A stretch of DNA of 64,000 nt, taken from assembly GCF_001424345.1 (NCBI RefSeq), contig NZ_LMPF01000007.1, positions 18,840 to 82,839 on the forward strand. The letters are read 5' to 3'. Made by a program: the position numbers and the translations under genes. A model generated the notes under the pieces. It did not search any database and was not told the DNA's origin. It worked only from the letters and a program-made list of their open reading frames with translations. Origin of the DNA: Burkholderia sp. Leaf177. GTDB lineage: Bacteria; Pseudomonadota; Gammaproteobacteria; Burkholderiales; Burkholderiaceae. Of the stretch, positions 53,901-63,520 are shown piece after piece; the stretch's first letter is position 1; every line of letters starts with the position of its first letter.

Positions 53901-54203
53901 ATGAAGCTCACTCACCGCGAAAAAGACAAGCTGCTGATCTTCACCGCCGCATTGCTCGCCGAACGTCGCCGCGCACGCGGGTTGAAGCTCAATTATCCGG
54001 AAGCCGTGGCGTTCATCTCGGCCGCGTTGATGGAAGCCGCGCGCGACGGCCGCACGGTCGCCGACGTCATGCACTACGGCACCACCCTTCTCACGCGCGA
54101 CGACGTCATGGACGGCGTGCCGGAAATGATCCCGGACATCCAGATTGAAGCGACCTTTCCCGACGGCACGAAACTCGTGACCGTTCACCATCCGATTCCC
54201 TGA
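53901..54203 (+). CDS. ureA: Urease gamma subunit
   Basis: The 100-residue structural subunit starts [23 protein letters not shown] and contains [21 protein letters not shown] and the C-terminal [22 protein letters not shown], all urease gamma signatures. It joins UreB and UreC as (ABC)3. It starts 67 bases after the ABC transporter ATPase gene rather than after ureD. Confidence 0.97.
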   Translation: MKLTHREKDKLLIFTAALLAERRRARGLKLNYPEAVAFISAALMEAARDGRTVADVMHYGTTLLTRDDVMDGVPEMIPDIQIEATFPDGTKLVTVHHPIP

Positions 54204-54234
54204 ATTTACGTTGAATTCACCGAAGGAGCCGCGC

Positions 54235-54540
54235 ATGATCCCGGGCGAATATCTCATCGACGACGGTGAGCACGAACTCAACGCGGGCCGCGAGACGGTG
54301 TCCGTGACGGTATCGAACACGGGCGACCGGCCGGTGCAGGTCGGCTCGCATTTTCATTTCTTCGAAGTCAATACGGCGCTCATGTTCGACCGCAAAACAG
54401 CACGCGGTTTCCGGCTGAACATTGCATCGGGTACGGCTGTGCGCTTCGAGCCGGGCCAGGAACGCACGGTCGAACTCGTGGCGCTCGCCGGCGATCGCAA
54501 AGTGTATGGCTTCAACGGCCTCGTGATGGGTCCGCTTTGA
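54235..54540 (+). CDS. ureB: Urease beta subunit
   Basis: The 101-residue structural subunit starts [18 protein letters not shown] and contains the conserved [18 protein letters not shown] segment. The start at 54235 follows an AAGGAG Shine-Dalgarno; the frame is open from a TTG at 54211 but that is unsupported. UreB contributes to the urease core next to UreC. Confidence 0.97.
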   Translation: MIPGEYLIDDGEHELNAGRETVSVTVSNTGDRPVQVGSHFHFFEVNTALMFDRKTARGFRLNIASGTAVRFEPGQERTVELVALAGDRKVYGFNGLVMGPL

Positions 54541-54562
54541 TCTCAACTTCAGGATTCTTGAA

Positions 54563-56269
54563 ATGACGCTACGCATCGGACGCCGCGCCTACGCGGAGAT
54601 GTTCGGCCCGACCACCGGCGACCGCGTGCGTCTCGCCGATACCGACCTGCTGATCGAAGTCGAACGCGACTTCACCACGTATGGCGAAGAGGTGAAGTTC
54701 GGCGGCGGCAAGGTGATTCGCGACGGCATGGGCCAGTCGCAACGCGATCATGCCGACGTAGTCGATACGGTCGTGACAAACGCGCTGATCCTCGATTACT
54801 GGGGTGTCGTGAAGGCGGATATCGGCATCAAGAATGGGCGCGTTTTTGCTATCGGCAAGGCGGGTAATCCGGACATTCAATCGGGCGTGACGATCGCGAT
54901 TGGCGCCGCCACCGAGGTGATCGCCGGCGAAGGCATGATCGTGACGGCTGGGGGTATCGACTCGCATATTCACTTCATCAGCCCGCAACAAATCGATGAA
55001 GCACTGGCTTCCGGCGTGACCACCATGCTCGGCGGCGGCACGGGTCCCGCGACCGGCACGAACGCGACGACGTGCACGCCGGGCCCGTGGCATCTGGAAC
55101 GCATGCTGCAAGCCGCCGATGGCTGGCCGGTGAACCTCGGCTTTCTCGGCAAGGGCAACGTGAGCGTGCCGGCGCCTGCGATCGAGCAGATCAAGGCCGG
55201 TGCAATTGGTTTGAAGCTGCATGAGGATTGGGGCACGACGCCGGCGGCCATCGACAATTGTCTATCCGTTGCCGACGATACCGATACGCAAGTCGCCATC
55301 CACACGGACACGCTGAACGAAGCGGGTTTCGTGGAGACGACGGTCGCCGCGTTCAAGGGCCGCACGATCCACACGTATCACACCGAAGGCGCCGGCGGCG
55401 GCCATGCGCCGGACATCATCAAGGTTTGCGGCGAATCGAACGTGCTGCCGTCGTCGACGAATCCAACGCGTCCGTACACCATCAACACGCTCGATGAACA
55501 TCTCGACATGCTGATGGTCTGCCATCACCTGGATCCATCGATTGCCGAAGATATTGCGTTCGCCGAATCGCGCATCCGCCGCGAGACGATTGCCGCCGAA
55601 GACATTCTGCATGACCTCGGCGCGCTGTCCATGCTGTCGTCCGATTCGCAAGCGATGGGACGCGTTGGCGAAGTCGTCATGCGCACGTGGCAAACCGCGC
55701 ACAAGATGAAAACGCAGCGGGGCGCGCTGCCCGAGGACTCGTCGCGCAACGATAATTTCCGCGCGAAACGCTACGTTGCCAAGTACACGATCAACCCGGC
55801 GATCACGCATGGCATCGCGCACGAAGTGGGTTCCATCGAGCCGGGAAAGTGGGCCGATCTCGTGTTCTGGGAACCGGCGTTCTTCGGCGTGAAACCCGCG
55901 ATGATTCTGAAGGGCGGCATGATCGCGGTGGCACAAATGGGCGATCCGAACGCCTCCATTCCCACGCCGCAGCCGGTGCATTATCGCGAGATGTTCGCCA
56001 CGCGCGGCGGGGCGCTCGGCAAGACATCGCTGACATTCGTTTCACAGATGGCGCTGGATAATGGCATCGGCGAAAAGTATGGCCTGAAGAAAAACGTGGT
56101 CGCCGTGAAAAACTGCCGGAACATCTCGAAGGCCGACATGATTCACAATGCGTACATGCCGTCGATTACCGTCGATCCCGAAACGTACCAGGTCGTAGCC
56201 GACGGCCAGTTGCTCACGTGCGAGCCGGCAACCGTATTGCCAATGGCGCAGCGCTACTTCCTATTCTGA
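54563..56269 (+). CDS. ureC: Urease alpha subunit (catalytic)
   Basis: The 568-residue nickel enzyme hydrolyses urea to ammonia and carbamate. Nickel ligands include His135 and His137 ([12 protein letters not shown]). Lys218 in [12 protein letters not shown] is the carbamylated bridging lysine. The active-site flap contains Cys320 and a following His pair in MVCHHLDPS. Numbering is one higher than in Klebsiella urease, as expected for the 568-residue form. Activation requires UreD, UreE, UreF and UreG. Confidence 0.98.
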   Translation: MTLRIGRRAYAEMFGPTTGDRVRLADTDLLIEVERDFTTYGEEVKFGGGKVIRDGMGQSQRDHADVVDTVVTNALILDYWGVVKADIGIKNGRVFAIGKAGNPDIQSGVTIAIGAATEVIAGEGMIVTAGGIDSHIHFISPQQIDEALASGVTTMLGGGTGPATGTNATTCTPGPWHLERMLQAADGWPVNLGFLGKGNVSVPAPAIEQIKAGAIGLKLHEDWGTTPAAIDNCLSVADDTDTQVAIHTDTLNEAGFVETTVAAFKGRTIHTYHTEGAGGGHAPDIIKVCGESNVLPSSTNPTRPYTINTLDEHLDMLMVCHHLDPSIAEDIAFAESRIRRETIAAEDILHDLGALSMLSSDSQAMGRVGEVVMRTWQTAHKMKTQRGALPEDSSRNDNFRAKRYVAKYTINPAITHGIAHEVGSIEPGKWADLVFWEPAFFGVKPAMILKGGMIAVAQMGDPNASIPTPQPVHYREMFATRGGALGKTSLTFVSQMALDNGIGEKYGLKKNVVAVKNCRNISKADMIHNAYMPSITVDPETYQVVADGQLLTCEPATVLPMAQRYFLF

Positions 56270-56292
56270 ATTTGATCGAACCCGAGACTCGA

Positions 56293-56913
56293 ATGCGCAC
56301 TATCGACAAACGTATCGAAGCGAAACTGGCCGCGCCGCTGATCAAGCGCGCGCCGACACTCACCCTCGCCTTCGATGACCGCTGCAAAAGCCGCCTTGCC
56401 GCCACGCTGGATAACGGTGAAGAAGTGGCGCTTGTCCTGCCGCGCGGCACGGTGCTGCGCGACGGCGATATCCTCATTGCCGACGACGGCGGCCTGGTTC
56501 GCGTGATCGCGGCGCAGCAAGACGTGCTGGTCGTGCACGCGCATGATCCGGTGACATTGACGCGCGCTGCGTATCATTTGGGCAATCGCCACACGCCCGT
56601 TGAAGTCGCTGCCGGCCAGTTGAAACTGGAAGCCGATCCCGTGCTGGAAGACATGCTGAAGCGCCTCGGCGCGCACGTCGATCACGCGCTAGCGCCGTTC
56701 CAGCCGGAAACGGGCGCGTACGGCGGCGGTCACAAGCACGGCCACGACGAAACCTTCGTGGAAGACTACGCACTCGCGCAGAAAGTCTTCGATGACCATC
56801 ACGGCCATTCGCACGATCACGATCACGGCCACAACCACGGCCACGATCACGGCGACCATTCGCAGTGCTCGCACGGGCATGAAGGTCACGACCACGGTCA
56901 TGCGCACCGCTGA
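56293..56913 (+). CDS. ureE: Urease accessory nickel metallochaperone UreE
   Basis: The 206-residue protein has an N-terminal peptide-binding domain (about 1-75), the metal-binding domain with [12 protein letters not shown], and a His-rich C-terminal tail: about 20 of the last 45 residues are His in repeating H-D-H-x-H blocks ([16 protein letters not shown]). The long His tail can store or supply nickel. The ATG at 56293 is chosen over an upstream in-frame start in ureC. The ureF ATG lies inside its final codons. Confidence 0.95.
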   Translation: MRTIDKRIEAKLAAPLIKRAPTLTLAFDDRCKSRLAATLDNGEEVALVLPRGTVLRDGDILIADDGGLVRVIAAQQDVLVVHAHDPVTLTRAAYHLGNRHTPVEVAAGQLKLEADPVLEDMLKRLGAHVDHALAPFQPETGAYGGGHKHGHDETFVEDYALAQKVFDDHHGHSHDHDHGHNHGHDHGDHSQCSHGHEGHDHGHAHR

Positions 56914-57580
56914 GCTCACGGCGCTGCTGCATCTGGCGTCGCCGGCGTTGCCTATCGGCGCGTTCAGTTACTCGCAGGGTCTGGAATCCGCGATAGAACA
57001 CGGTTTTATCCACGATGGCGACAGCGCCCGCGACTGGATCGCAAGCGGCCTGACAAACGTTCTGGCGCGCGGCGAGCTGCCGTTTCTCGCGCATCAAATG
57101 CAACGCTGGCACGCGCATGAAGCGTACGAACTGACTCGCGCCGATGAAGAATTCCTCGCCAGCCGGGAATCGGCCGAACTGCGCCGCGAGACGCAGCAAA
57201 TGGGCTGGTCGCTCGCGCAGTTGTGCACGCAACTCGAATGGGGCGATCCGGCGCGCCTCGCCACGCTGAACGCGATCAAACCGATTTCCCAGCCGACAGC
57301 GTTTGCTTTCGCCGCCTTTACCCACGATGCCGCGCCCGACGCCGCCCTCGCCGCCTACGCCTTCGCGTGGGTGGAAAATCAGGCGGCAGCGGCGCTGAAA
57401 GCCGTACCGCTCGGACAGATCGCGGGACAACGGATCATCGTGGCGCTGCGCGTTGCGATCGATCGAGCGGTCGAACGCGCGCTGGCTACTTCGCCCGGCG
57501 AAATCAACACCTTCGCGCCGCAACTCGGCATTCTTTCCGCGCGCCACGAATCCCAATATTCGCGCTTATTTCGCTCCTGA
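56900..57580 (+). CDS. ureF: Urease accessory protein UreF
   Basis: The 226-residue all-helical protein starts [29 protein letters not shown], the UreF signature, and includes [13 protein letters not shown] and [16 protein letters not shown]. It overlaps ureE by 14 bases. UreF works with UreD to gate the UreG-dependent GTP-driven nickel insertion. Confidence 0.95.
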   Translation: MRTAELTALLHLASPALPIGAFSYSQGLESAIEHGFIHDGDSARDWIASGLTNVLARGELPFLAHQMQRWHAHEAYELTRADEEFLASRESAELRRETQQMGWSLAQLCTQLEWGDPARLATLNAIKPISQPTAFAFAAFTHDAAPDAALAAYAFAWVENQAAAALKAVPLGQIAGQRIIVALRVAIDRAVERALATSPGEINTFAPQLGILSARHESQYSRLFRS

Positions 57581-57591
57581 TCCAAAACGCC

Positions 57592-58242
57592 ATGAATGCA
57601 CCTGTTTATTCCGCCGCCGCCCGCCGCACCAAAAAACTGCCACCGCTGCGCGTGGGCGTGGGCGGCCCGGTCGGTTCCGGCAAGACCACGCTGCTCGAAA
57701 TGCTCTGCAAGGCGATGCGCGATAAATACGATCTCGTCGCCATCACCAACGACATCTACACGAAAGAAGACCAGCGCTTGCTCACCGTGGCAGGCGCGTT
57801 GCCGGCCGAACGCATCATGGGCGTGGAAACGGGCGGCTGCCCGCACACGGCCATTCGCGAAGACGCGTCCATCAACCTGGAAGCCGTCGACCAGATGATC
57901 GAACGCTTTCCGGACGCGGATATCGTGTTCATCGAATCTGGCGGGGACAATCTGGCCGCCACGTTCAGCCCGGAATTGTCGGACCTGACCATCTACGTAA
58001 TCGATGTCGCCGGCGGAGAAAAAATCCCGCGCAAGGGCGGCCCGGGCATCACGAAATCCGATTTGCTGGTGATCAACAAGATCGATCTCGCGCCGTACGT
58101 GGGCGCAAATCTCGACATCATGGCCTCCGACGCCAAAAAGATGCGCGGCGAACGACCGTTCGTGATGAGCAACCTGAAGGCGCTCGACGGGCTCGACCAG
58201 GTGGTGAGTTTTATCGAGAAGAAGGGTTTGCTGAGCGTTTGA
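57592..58242 (+). CDS. ureG: Urease accessory GTPase UreG
   Basis: The 216-residue SIMIBI GTPase has the P-loop GPVGSGKT at residues 25-32, the switch-type [13 protein letters not shown] including the CPH nickel/zinc-binding motif, ESGGDNL, and the G4 motif [12 protein letters not shown] hydrolysis drives nickel loading of urease. Start ATG at 57592 lies 11 bases after the ureF stop. A small 7-bp hairpin without a T-run follows the stop at 58242-58258. Confidence 0.97.
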   Translation: MNAPVYSAAARRTKKLPPLRVGVGGPVGSGKTTLLEMLCKAMRDKYDLVAITNDIYTKEDQRLLTVAGALPAERIMGVETGGCPHTAIREDASINLEAVDQMIERFPDADIVFIESGGDNLAATFSPELSDLTIYVIDVAGGEKIPRKGGPGITKSDLLVINKIDLAPYVGANLDIMASDAKKMRGERPFVMSNLKALDGLDQVVSFIEKKGLLSV

Positions 58243-58411
58243 CACCGTAAAACGGTGTAAGGTGAATCAAAGCTGCGGCGGTGAACCTGCGTCCGCTTGT
58301 GCGAGTGCGATAGGATATTGCCTTAATTATTCCTATGGCTTTTCGCCAGTAACCGGGAGAATTCAGATCGACAGTCCCGCCGATACCGCCGTCATACTGG
58401 AACGAGCTTCC

Positions 58412-59647
58412 GTGGCCTCTAGCGCGCCCCGAACGCCCGTCGAGGCATCCTTGCGCCGTGTTTCCGTGCTTTTTCACGTCGCGGATTTCAACGACGGCGG
58501 CATCGAAACCTCGCTGATGCAGTGGTTGCGGATCTTCGACCGCGCGCGCTTTGCGGTGACGCTTTCGGTGATGTTTTCATCGCCCGCGTTCGAACAGCGC
58601 TTTCGCGCGCAGATTCCCGCGGACGTGAACGTCGAGATTCTCACCAACAAACCCTGGCTCAACACGTTTCAGAAGCACCGCTACGCGCATACGCTGAGCA
58701 AGCTCGGCCGCGTTGGCCGCGATGTCTTCAACACGCTCGCCGTGCGCCCTTATGTGAAAGCGCGCGTGGCCGAACTGGCGCAGCGCCACGAAATCATCAT
58801 CGACTTCGACATGTCCTTGCGCCGGCTTGCCGGCCGTTTCGGCACGACGTGGCTCGGCGTGAATCACTTCAGTTTCGATGCCCGGCTCGGCGGCCGGCGC
58901 CGGAAAATGAAGCGCATGCTCACGCAATATGGCCGTTACGACGGTATCGCGGCGCTGAACCGGCATATGGCCGAGGAAGCGACCGCGCTCTTCGATGGCC
59001 ATCTGCGAAACGTATTCGTGCTGCCGAATGCCATCGATATAGACCGGATTCGAGAGAACGCAGCGGCCCAGGAAGCGCCGCCGTGCGCCGGGCCGTATAT
59101 CGTCTCGGTGGCTCGGCTCGATGAAATACAGAAGGATCACCGGACCTTGCTGCGCGCTTATGCGCAACTCGCCGCCACGCATGAAGACGCGTTGAAGGAA
59201 GACCTCGTGATCGTCGGCGATGGCGGGTTTCGCGCGGAACTGGAAGCGCTCGCGGCCGAGTTGGGCGTGGAGAAACGTGTGCATTTCACGGGGTATCGGA
59301 ACAATCCGCACGCGGTGGTCGCGGGTGCAAGCGCTCTGGTGCTGAGTTCGCGCTACGAAGGCATGCCGATGGTCCTGCTTGAAGCGCTCGCGCTTGGCAA
59401 GCCGGTGATATCGACGGATTGCCCGACTGGACCGCGCGAGATTCTCGACGATGGCAAGTTCGGACTGCTCGTTCCTGTCGGCGATGTGGACGCAATGGCG
59501 CAAGCGATTTCGCGCTTGTTGCTGGATGACACGTTGCGCGACGGTTTCACGCGCACGGCGTTGGGACGCGCGCGGGAATACGGGCTCGAGGCCAGCAACG
59601 CGCGGTTTGTGGTGTGTTTGGAGCGGTTGCTGGCGGGACGGGGTTAG
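58412..59647 (+). CDS. GT4-family glycosyltransferase
   Basis: The 411-residue GT-B enzyme has VSVLFHVADFNDGGIETSLMQWLRIFD near its start and the GT4 C-terminal domain: VLPNAIDIDRI, VARLDEIQKDHRTLLRAYA, VGDGGFRAELEALAAELG, and LSSRYEGMPMVLLEALALGKPVISTDCPTGPREI (about 350-385). This closely resembles poly-glycosyl lipopolysaccharide or capsule transferases. The GTG at 58412 is the most plausible start; the frame is open to a GTG at 58262 but the first 50 residues then lack family content. It lies next to the lipopolysaccharide core genes, convergent with waaA, so it may build surface glycan. Confidence 0.82.
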   Translation: MASSAPRTPVEASLRRVSVLFHVADFNDGGIETSLMQWLRIFDRARFAVTLSVMFSSPAFEQRFRAQIPADVNVEILTNKPWLNTFQKHRYAHTLSKLGRVGRDVFNTLAVRPYVKARVAELAQRHEIIIDFDMSLRRLAGRFGTTWLGVNHFSFDARLGGRRRKMKRMLTQYGRYDGIAALNRHMAEEATALFDGHLRNVFVLPNAIDIDRIRENAAAQEAPPCAGPYIVSVARLDEIQKDHRTLLRAYAQLAATHEDALKEDLVIVGDGGFRAELEALAAELGVEKRVHFTGYRNNPHAVVAGASALVLSSRYEGMPMVLLEALALGKPVISTDCPTGPREILDDGKFGLLVPVGDVDAMAQAISRLLLDDTLRDGFTRTALGRAREYGLEASNARFVVCLERLLAGRG

Positions 59648-59702
59648 CGGGGCCGCTAACGCGGCTGGATGGATGGACCGGGAAGAACCGGGAAGAACCG
59701 TT

Positions 59703-61058
59703 TCAGGCCGGATCGTGTATTGAAAAGCCGTTTCCTGCTTCCTCGGCGTTTGTCCGCAACAAAACCCCCAACGCCTCAACCGTCCTCGCCGTCGCGCCCC
59801 GATGCTTCGCCGCGAACGCCGATGCCGCCGCGCTCATTGCCTGGCGGCGGGGTTTATCGGTGAAAAGATCGCGCAGGCCGCGCGCCAACGCCGCCGGATC
59901 GCTCACCCGCAACGCCGCGCCTTCCGCAATTGCGTCGTTGGTCGCCTGCGTGAAATTGAAGGTATGCGGCCCGATCAGCACCGGCACGCCCGCCGCGCAC
60001 GCCTCGATCAAATTCTGGCCGCCAAGCGGCAACAAACTCCCGCCGATAAACGCCACATCCGACGCCGCGTAGTACGCGCCGAGCTCGCCCATGGAGTCCC
60101 CGAGAAGAACGTTGATATCCGCGGGCAAAGGCGGCGCGGCATCGATACCCGATCCAGCCGCCGCCGCGCGTCCTGCCCACGTCGAGCGCCGCACGTGGTT
60201 CAGCGCGGCGCCGTTGACCAACGTGGCGACTTCATCGAAACGTTGCGGATGGCGTGGCACGAGAATCAGCAAAGCGTCCGGCAAGTGCGTTCGAAGCGCG
60301 GTAAATGCCTGCAGCACAAGCGCCTCCTCGCCTTCGCGCGTGCTCGCCGCCACCCACACCGGCCGGCCGCCAATCGCAGCGCGCCACGCATGGCCGCGCG
60401 CGGCGAGTTCGGGCGGTGCGGACATATCGAACTTGAGGTTGCCGAGCACCGCGATGTTGCGCGCGCCCAGCGCGCCGAGGCGTTCGGCGTCGGACGGAGT
60501 CTGGGCCAGCACGCGCGTAAAACCGCCGAACACTTCGCGCGTCGCACTACCGAACTTCGCCGCGCGCTTGAACGAACGCGCCGACATGCGCGCGTTCGTC
60601 AGCACCAGCGGCACGCCGGCGCGCTTGCATTCATCGATCAAAGTCGGCCAGACCTCCGTCTCCATCACGATTCCAAGCGACGGCCGCCACGCACGCAAAA
60701 ATCGCCGCACGAGCGACGGTGAATCGTAGGGAAGATAACTGCGCGATACACGCTCGCCGAACAACTGCTCGCCGGTCGCGCGGCCGCTCGGCGTCATGTG
60801 CGTGAGAAGAATGCGGGCATCGGGAAACGCGCGCTGCAACGCCTCGATCAGGGGTTGCGCCGCGCGCGTCTCGCCAACCGATACCGCGTGAACCCAGATC
60901 AGCGGCGAAAGATCATCGCCACGACGCGCGGGGCCGAAACCAAACCGCTCGCCAATATGCTCGCGATACCCGCGCTCCCGTCGCGAGCGGATCAAAAGCC
61001 GCAGCACGGCGAGCGGCGCGACAATCCACCATAACGCGCGATACACGAGCCTCAGCAT
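59703..61058 (-). CDS. waaA: 3-deoxy-D-manno-octulosonic acid transferase
   Basis: The 451-residue inner membrane enzyme adds Kdo from CMP-Kdo to lipid A precursor. An N-terminal membrane anchor (residues about 4-22) is followed by IWVHAVSVGETRAAQPLIEAL, where Glu63 is the catalytic base, then METEVWPTLIDECKRAGVPLVLTNARMSARS, and the CMP-Kdo site FIGGSLLPLGGQNLIEACAAGVPVLIGPHTFNF (ranges about 130-165 and 355-390). The usual order with the Kdo hydroxylase just upstream and waaC beyond is typical of Burkholderia. Confidence 0.96.
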   Translation of the reverse strand: MLRLVYRALWWIVAPLAVLRLLIRSRRERGYREHIGERFGFGPARRGDDLSPLIWVHAVSVGETRAAQPLIEALQRAFPDARILLTHMTPSGRATGEQLFGERVSRSYLPYDSPSLVRRFLRAWRPSLGIVMETEVWPTLIDECKRAGVPLVLTNARMSARSFKRAAKFGSATREVFGGFTRVLAQTPSDAERLGALGARNIAVLGNLKFDMSAPPELAARGHAWRAAIGGRPVWVAASTREGEEALVLQAFTALRTHLPDALLILVPRHPQRFDEVATLVNGAALNHVRRSTWAGRAAAAGSGIDAAPPLPADINVLLGDSMGELGAYYAASDVAFIGGSLLPLGGQNLIEACAAGVPVLIGPHTFNFTQATNDAIAEGAALRVSDPAALARGLRDLFTDKPRRQAMSAAASAFAAKHRGATARTVEALGVLLRTNAEEAGNGFSIHDPA

Positions 61059-61092
61059 CGGCGGCCTTTTGATGGCTGAAGCCGGGCGGCGC

Positions 61093-61977
61093 TCAAACCA
61101 GCGCCCTTCCCTTCAGGCGCTGCAAAATGCCGAGCGGCGCGCATTCGGGCTGCACCATCGCGCCCACGGGAAGGAAAAAGGTCTGTTCCATCATGTACTG
61201 TCCGGACATCACGGCGTGAGAGGTTTGATCGGAGAAACACACCCACACGCAGCCTGGCGGAAACGGCATTTCTTCTTGCGGCGATGTTTTCTGATAACCA
61301 ATATCCGCTTTCATTGCGTCATGCAGATGCAGCATCAAGTGATCGTATTCGCTGCGCGGCGTCTTGGTGATTTTCAGCAGGTTCATGAGCCATGCCGAGC
61401 CTGGAACCGGCGATTTTATCGATGGCAGAAAGCGTTTCGCCATCTCCTCGAACGGTTCGCCGACACGCCACACGCGCGGCGCGCCATCGGGATTCACGTT
61501 GGTGAATACGCGCAGGATGCGTTCGCCGTAATTGGGCCGTGAGGGGAACGCATCGACGTGAAGGCGGCTGTCGTCCTTGCGCCAGGATGTCTCGCGCGTT
61601 TCCACGCGATGCAGCCGCAAACTTGTCGGCGCGACGCGCAACTTGCCGCGATATTCGGGGAACAGGCCATCCACGAGCGAGCGTGCGTTCGCCTGATAGC
61701 GGGCGACCAGCGCGCGCACGGCCGATTGCGTGACGGCGTCGCCGAGCACGCCGGCGAGCGCGCCGCCATTCGGCGCCAGGCTGATGTTCTTGCGCTGGGG
61801 ATCGGCGACTTTAGGGTCGAGCAGCGCGCGCTCGCCGCCTTCCACGGCGAACGCGAGGTTCGGAAAGTACAGCACCTTGCCGCGCTCGACGCCGGCCAGC
61901 AACGCCTCGCGCGGCACGGAGAGCTGTTGGCCCTGCCAGTCGGCGGAAGCGACTTCGATAATTTGAGATTCGGTCAT
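61093..61977 (-). CDS. kdoO: Kdo 3-hydroxylase (2-oxoglutarate/Fe2+ dioxygenase)
   Basis: The 294-residue enzyme belongs to the Kdo hydroxylase family, which converts a lipid A-linked Kdo residue to Ko (D-glycero-D-talo-octulosonic acid). Iron ligands are His140 and Asp142 (RLHVDAFPSRPNYG) and His254 (DQTSHAVMSGQ). Further family marks are KVLYFPNLAFAVEGGE at the start and EQTFFLPVGAMVQPECAPL at the end. It lies between waaC and waaA in the same direction, fitting action straight after Kdo addition. Membrane association is inferred from its substrate, not from a visible helix. Confidence 0.92.
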   Translation of the reverse strand: MTESQIIEVASADWQGQQLSVPREALLAGVERGKVLYFPNLAFAVEGGERALLDPKVADPQRKNISLAPNGGALAGVLGDAVTQSAVRALVARYQANARSLVDGLFPEYRGKLRVAPTSLRLHRVETRETSWRKDDSRLHVDAFPSRPNYGERILRVFTNVNPDGAPRVWRVGEPFEEMAKRFLPSIKSPVPGSAWLMNLLKITKTPRSEYDHLMLHLHDAMKADIGYQKTSPQEEMPFPPGCVWVCFSDQTSHAVMSGQYMMEQTFFLPVGAMVQPECAPLGILQRLKGRALV

Positions 61978-62159
61978 GAGCCTTCGATTATTTGGATGAG
62001 CGAGTGAACGGTCGGCAGGTCAACGTGCCTCCATTCGACGAACGAGCCGCATTTTCGCTCAAACCGGCCGCAAATACCGCAGCCTGAAACGCCGCGGATT
62101 GACAGGCCTCAAGGGCCCGGCCATCAGTGCCGCACACGCTCAGACCTCGTAGCAATCTG

Positions 62160-63155
62160 TCACAGCAACCCGAAGCTTGCGAGCGTCGCCTTGACCTGCT
62201 GCAAGGTCGGATGCTGACCGGCGCTGCCGAGATTCACCACACGCGGCGACCAGTAACCGCCTGTGCGCCACGCGGTCGAGAAATTGTACAACTCGATGGT
62301 CGGCCGCTTGAGCGCCGCCGCAATGTGCACGAGTCCCGTGTCCACGCCGACCGTCGCCGCGGCGCCATCGATCAAACCGACCACCGCCGGCAGCGACAAT
62401 TTTGGCGGCACGACGGCGGCTGCGCCGAATTCTTTTGCCAGTTTCTCGCTCGTTTCGCGTTCGGCGTCGCTGCCCCACGGCAACACGATCGATACCCCGC
62501 GGCGGATCAATGACTGGCCGAGTTCGATCCAGGCGGTATCGGGCCATTGTTTATCGGCGCGAGACGTGGCGTGGACGAACACCACGTAGGGCACCGGCAA
62601 GTTCAGATCCGCTTGCGACAACGCGAGCGCGGCGCGGCGTGTGTCCAGACCGAATTCGATCTTGTCCGTCGGTTCCGGGCGTGGGTCGCCGAGTGCGGCG
62701 GCGACCAGTTGACGCGTGCGTTCGACCACGTGTGTGCGTGCATCTATGGGGATGCGTTTGTTGTAGAAGAAACGCACTGGCCATTCGTAGCCGGCGCCGT
62801 CGGTCCGGTTTCCGAGTCCGACGAGCGTGCCGCGCGCCCAGCTCGCGACCCAGGCGGTCTTGATGAGCCCTTGGCAATCGATGACCAGATCGTAGTTTTC
62901 GGCGGCGAGGGTTTGCCGGAAGCGGCGAATTTCGCGCCAGTTATCGAGGGAGAGGAAGCGTTTGCGCCAGCGCCGCAGCGAGAACGGGATGGCGCGACGC
63001 ACGCCGTCGACGAGTTCGACGAGGCCGGTGAAGCTTTCTTCGACTAGCCAGTCGATTTGGGCGTTGGGGTGCAGGCGCCGGATATCGGCGATGGCTGGCA
63101 TGTTGTGGACGACATCACCGAGGGATGACACCCTGACAATCAAGATCTTTTGCAC
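62160..63155 (-). CDS. waaC: Lipopolysaccharide heptosyltransferase I
   Basis: The 331-residue GT9 enzyme transfers the first heptose from ADP-heptose to Kdo. It starts MQKILIVRVSSLGDVVHNMPA with the family SSLGDV motif containing the catalytic Asp; further features are DLVIDCQGLIKTAW, VFVHATSRADKQWP, and the ADP-heptose site VGVDTGLVHIAAALKRPTIELY. It is the first gene of the waaC-kdoO-waaA series on the minus strand, 182 bases before kdoO. Confidence 0.96.
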   Translation of the reverse strand: MQKILIVRVSSLGDVVHNMPAIADIRRLHPNAQIDWLVEESFTGLVELVDGVRRAIPFSLRRWRKRFLSLDNWREIRRFRQTLAAENYDLVIDCQGLIKTAWVASWARGTLVGLGNRTDGAGYEWPVRFFYNKRIPIDARTHVVERTRQLVAAALGDPRPEPTDKIEFGLDTRRAALALSQADLNLPVPYVVFVHATSRADKQWPDTAWIELGQSLIRRGVSIVLPWGSDAERETSEKLAKEFGAAAVVPPKLSLPAVVGLIDGAAATVGVDTGLVHIAAALKRPTIELYNFSTAWRTGGYWSPRVVNLGSAGQHPTLQQVKATLASFGLL

Positions 63156-63214
63156 GCTGGACGGGGGAGGTTTTTTTTATGGAGCGGGCGGGGTTGGCGC
63201 TGGCGCTTGGGTGA

Positions 63215-63277
63215 GTGTTTTGTAGCGGTTGGACGGGTGTTTTGTAGTGGTCGGACGAGTTTTTGTAGCGGTCGGGG
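63215..63277. repeat. 22-bp imperfect tandem repeat (about 2.9 copies)
   Basis: Units start at 63215, 63237 and 63259, with the common core gttttgtagcggtcggacg. Substitutions are few (cggtt/tggtc, gacgg/gacga) and the third unit is truncated and lacks two bases at its start. Confidence 0.8.
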
Positions 63278-63350
63278 TTGATGCCGGGTTGCTGCTGCTT
63301 AGGCCTTCACGGGTTCTGTCTTAGCTGATCTCTTTATCACTATTAGCCAC

Positions 63351-63520
63351 TGTCCGTGGCGGGACTTCATTTCTTTGTCCAACGGCGACAAAGAAACGAA
63401 GCAAAGAAAACGCCTCTCCACCGCTAATTCTTAAGTGTCCGTGGCGGGACTTCATTTCTTTGTCCAACGGCGACAAAGAAACGAAGCAAAGAAAACGCCT
63501 CTCCACCGCTAATTCTTAAG
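63351..63520. repeat. Two identical 85-bp tandem repeats
   Basis: Units 63351-63435 and 63436-63520 are identical base for base. Each contains a 10-bp hairpin (tttctttgtc ... gacaaagaaa). An inverted copy of the unit begins at 63917. Confidence 0.95.

Noticed and set aside
58262..58411. Upstream 50 codons of the glycosyltransferase frame
   Set aside because: They lack family content and overlap the hairpin after ureG; the GTG at 58412 gives a normal GT4 protein.
63351..63520. CRISPR array
   Set aside because: Only two identical 85-bp units with no spacers and no cas genes; it is a simple tandem duplication.
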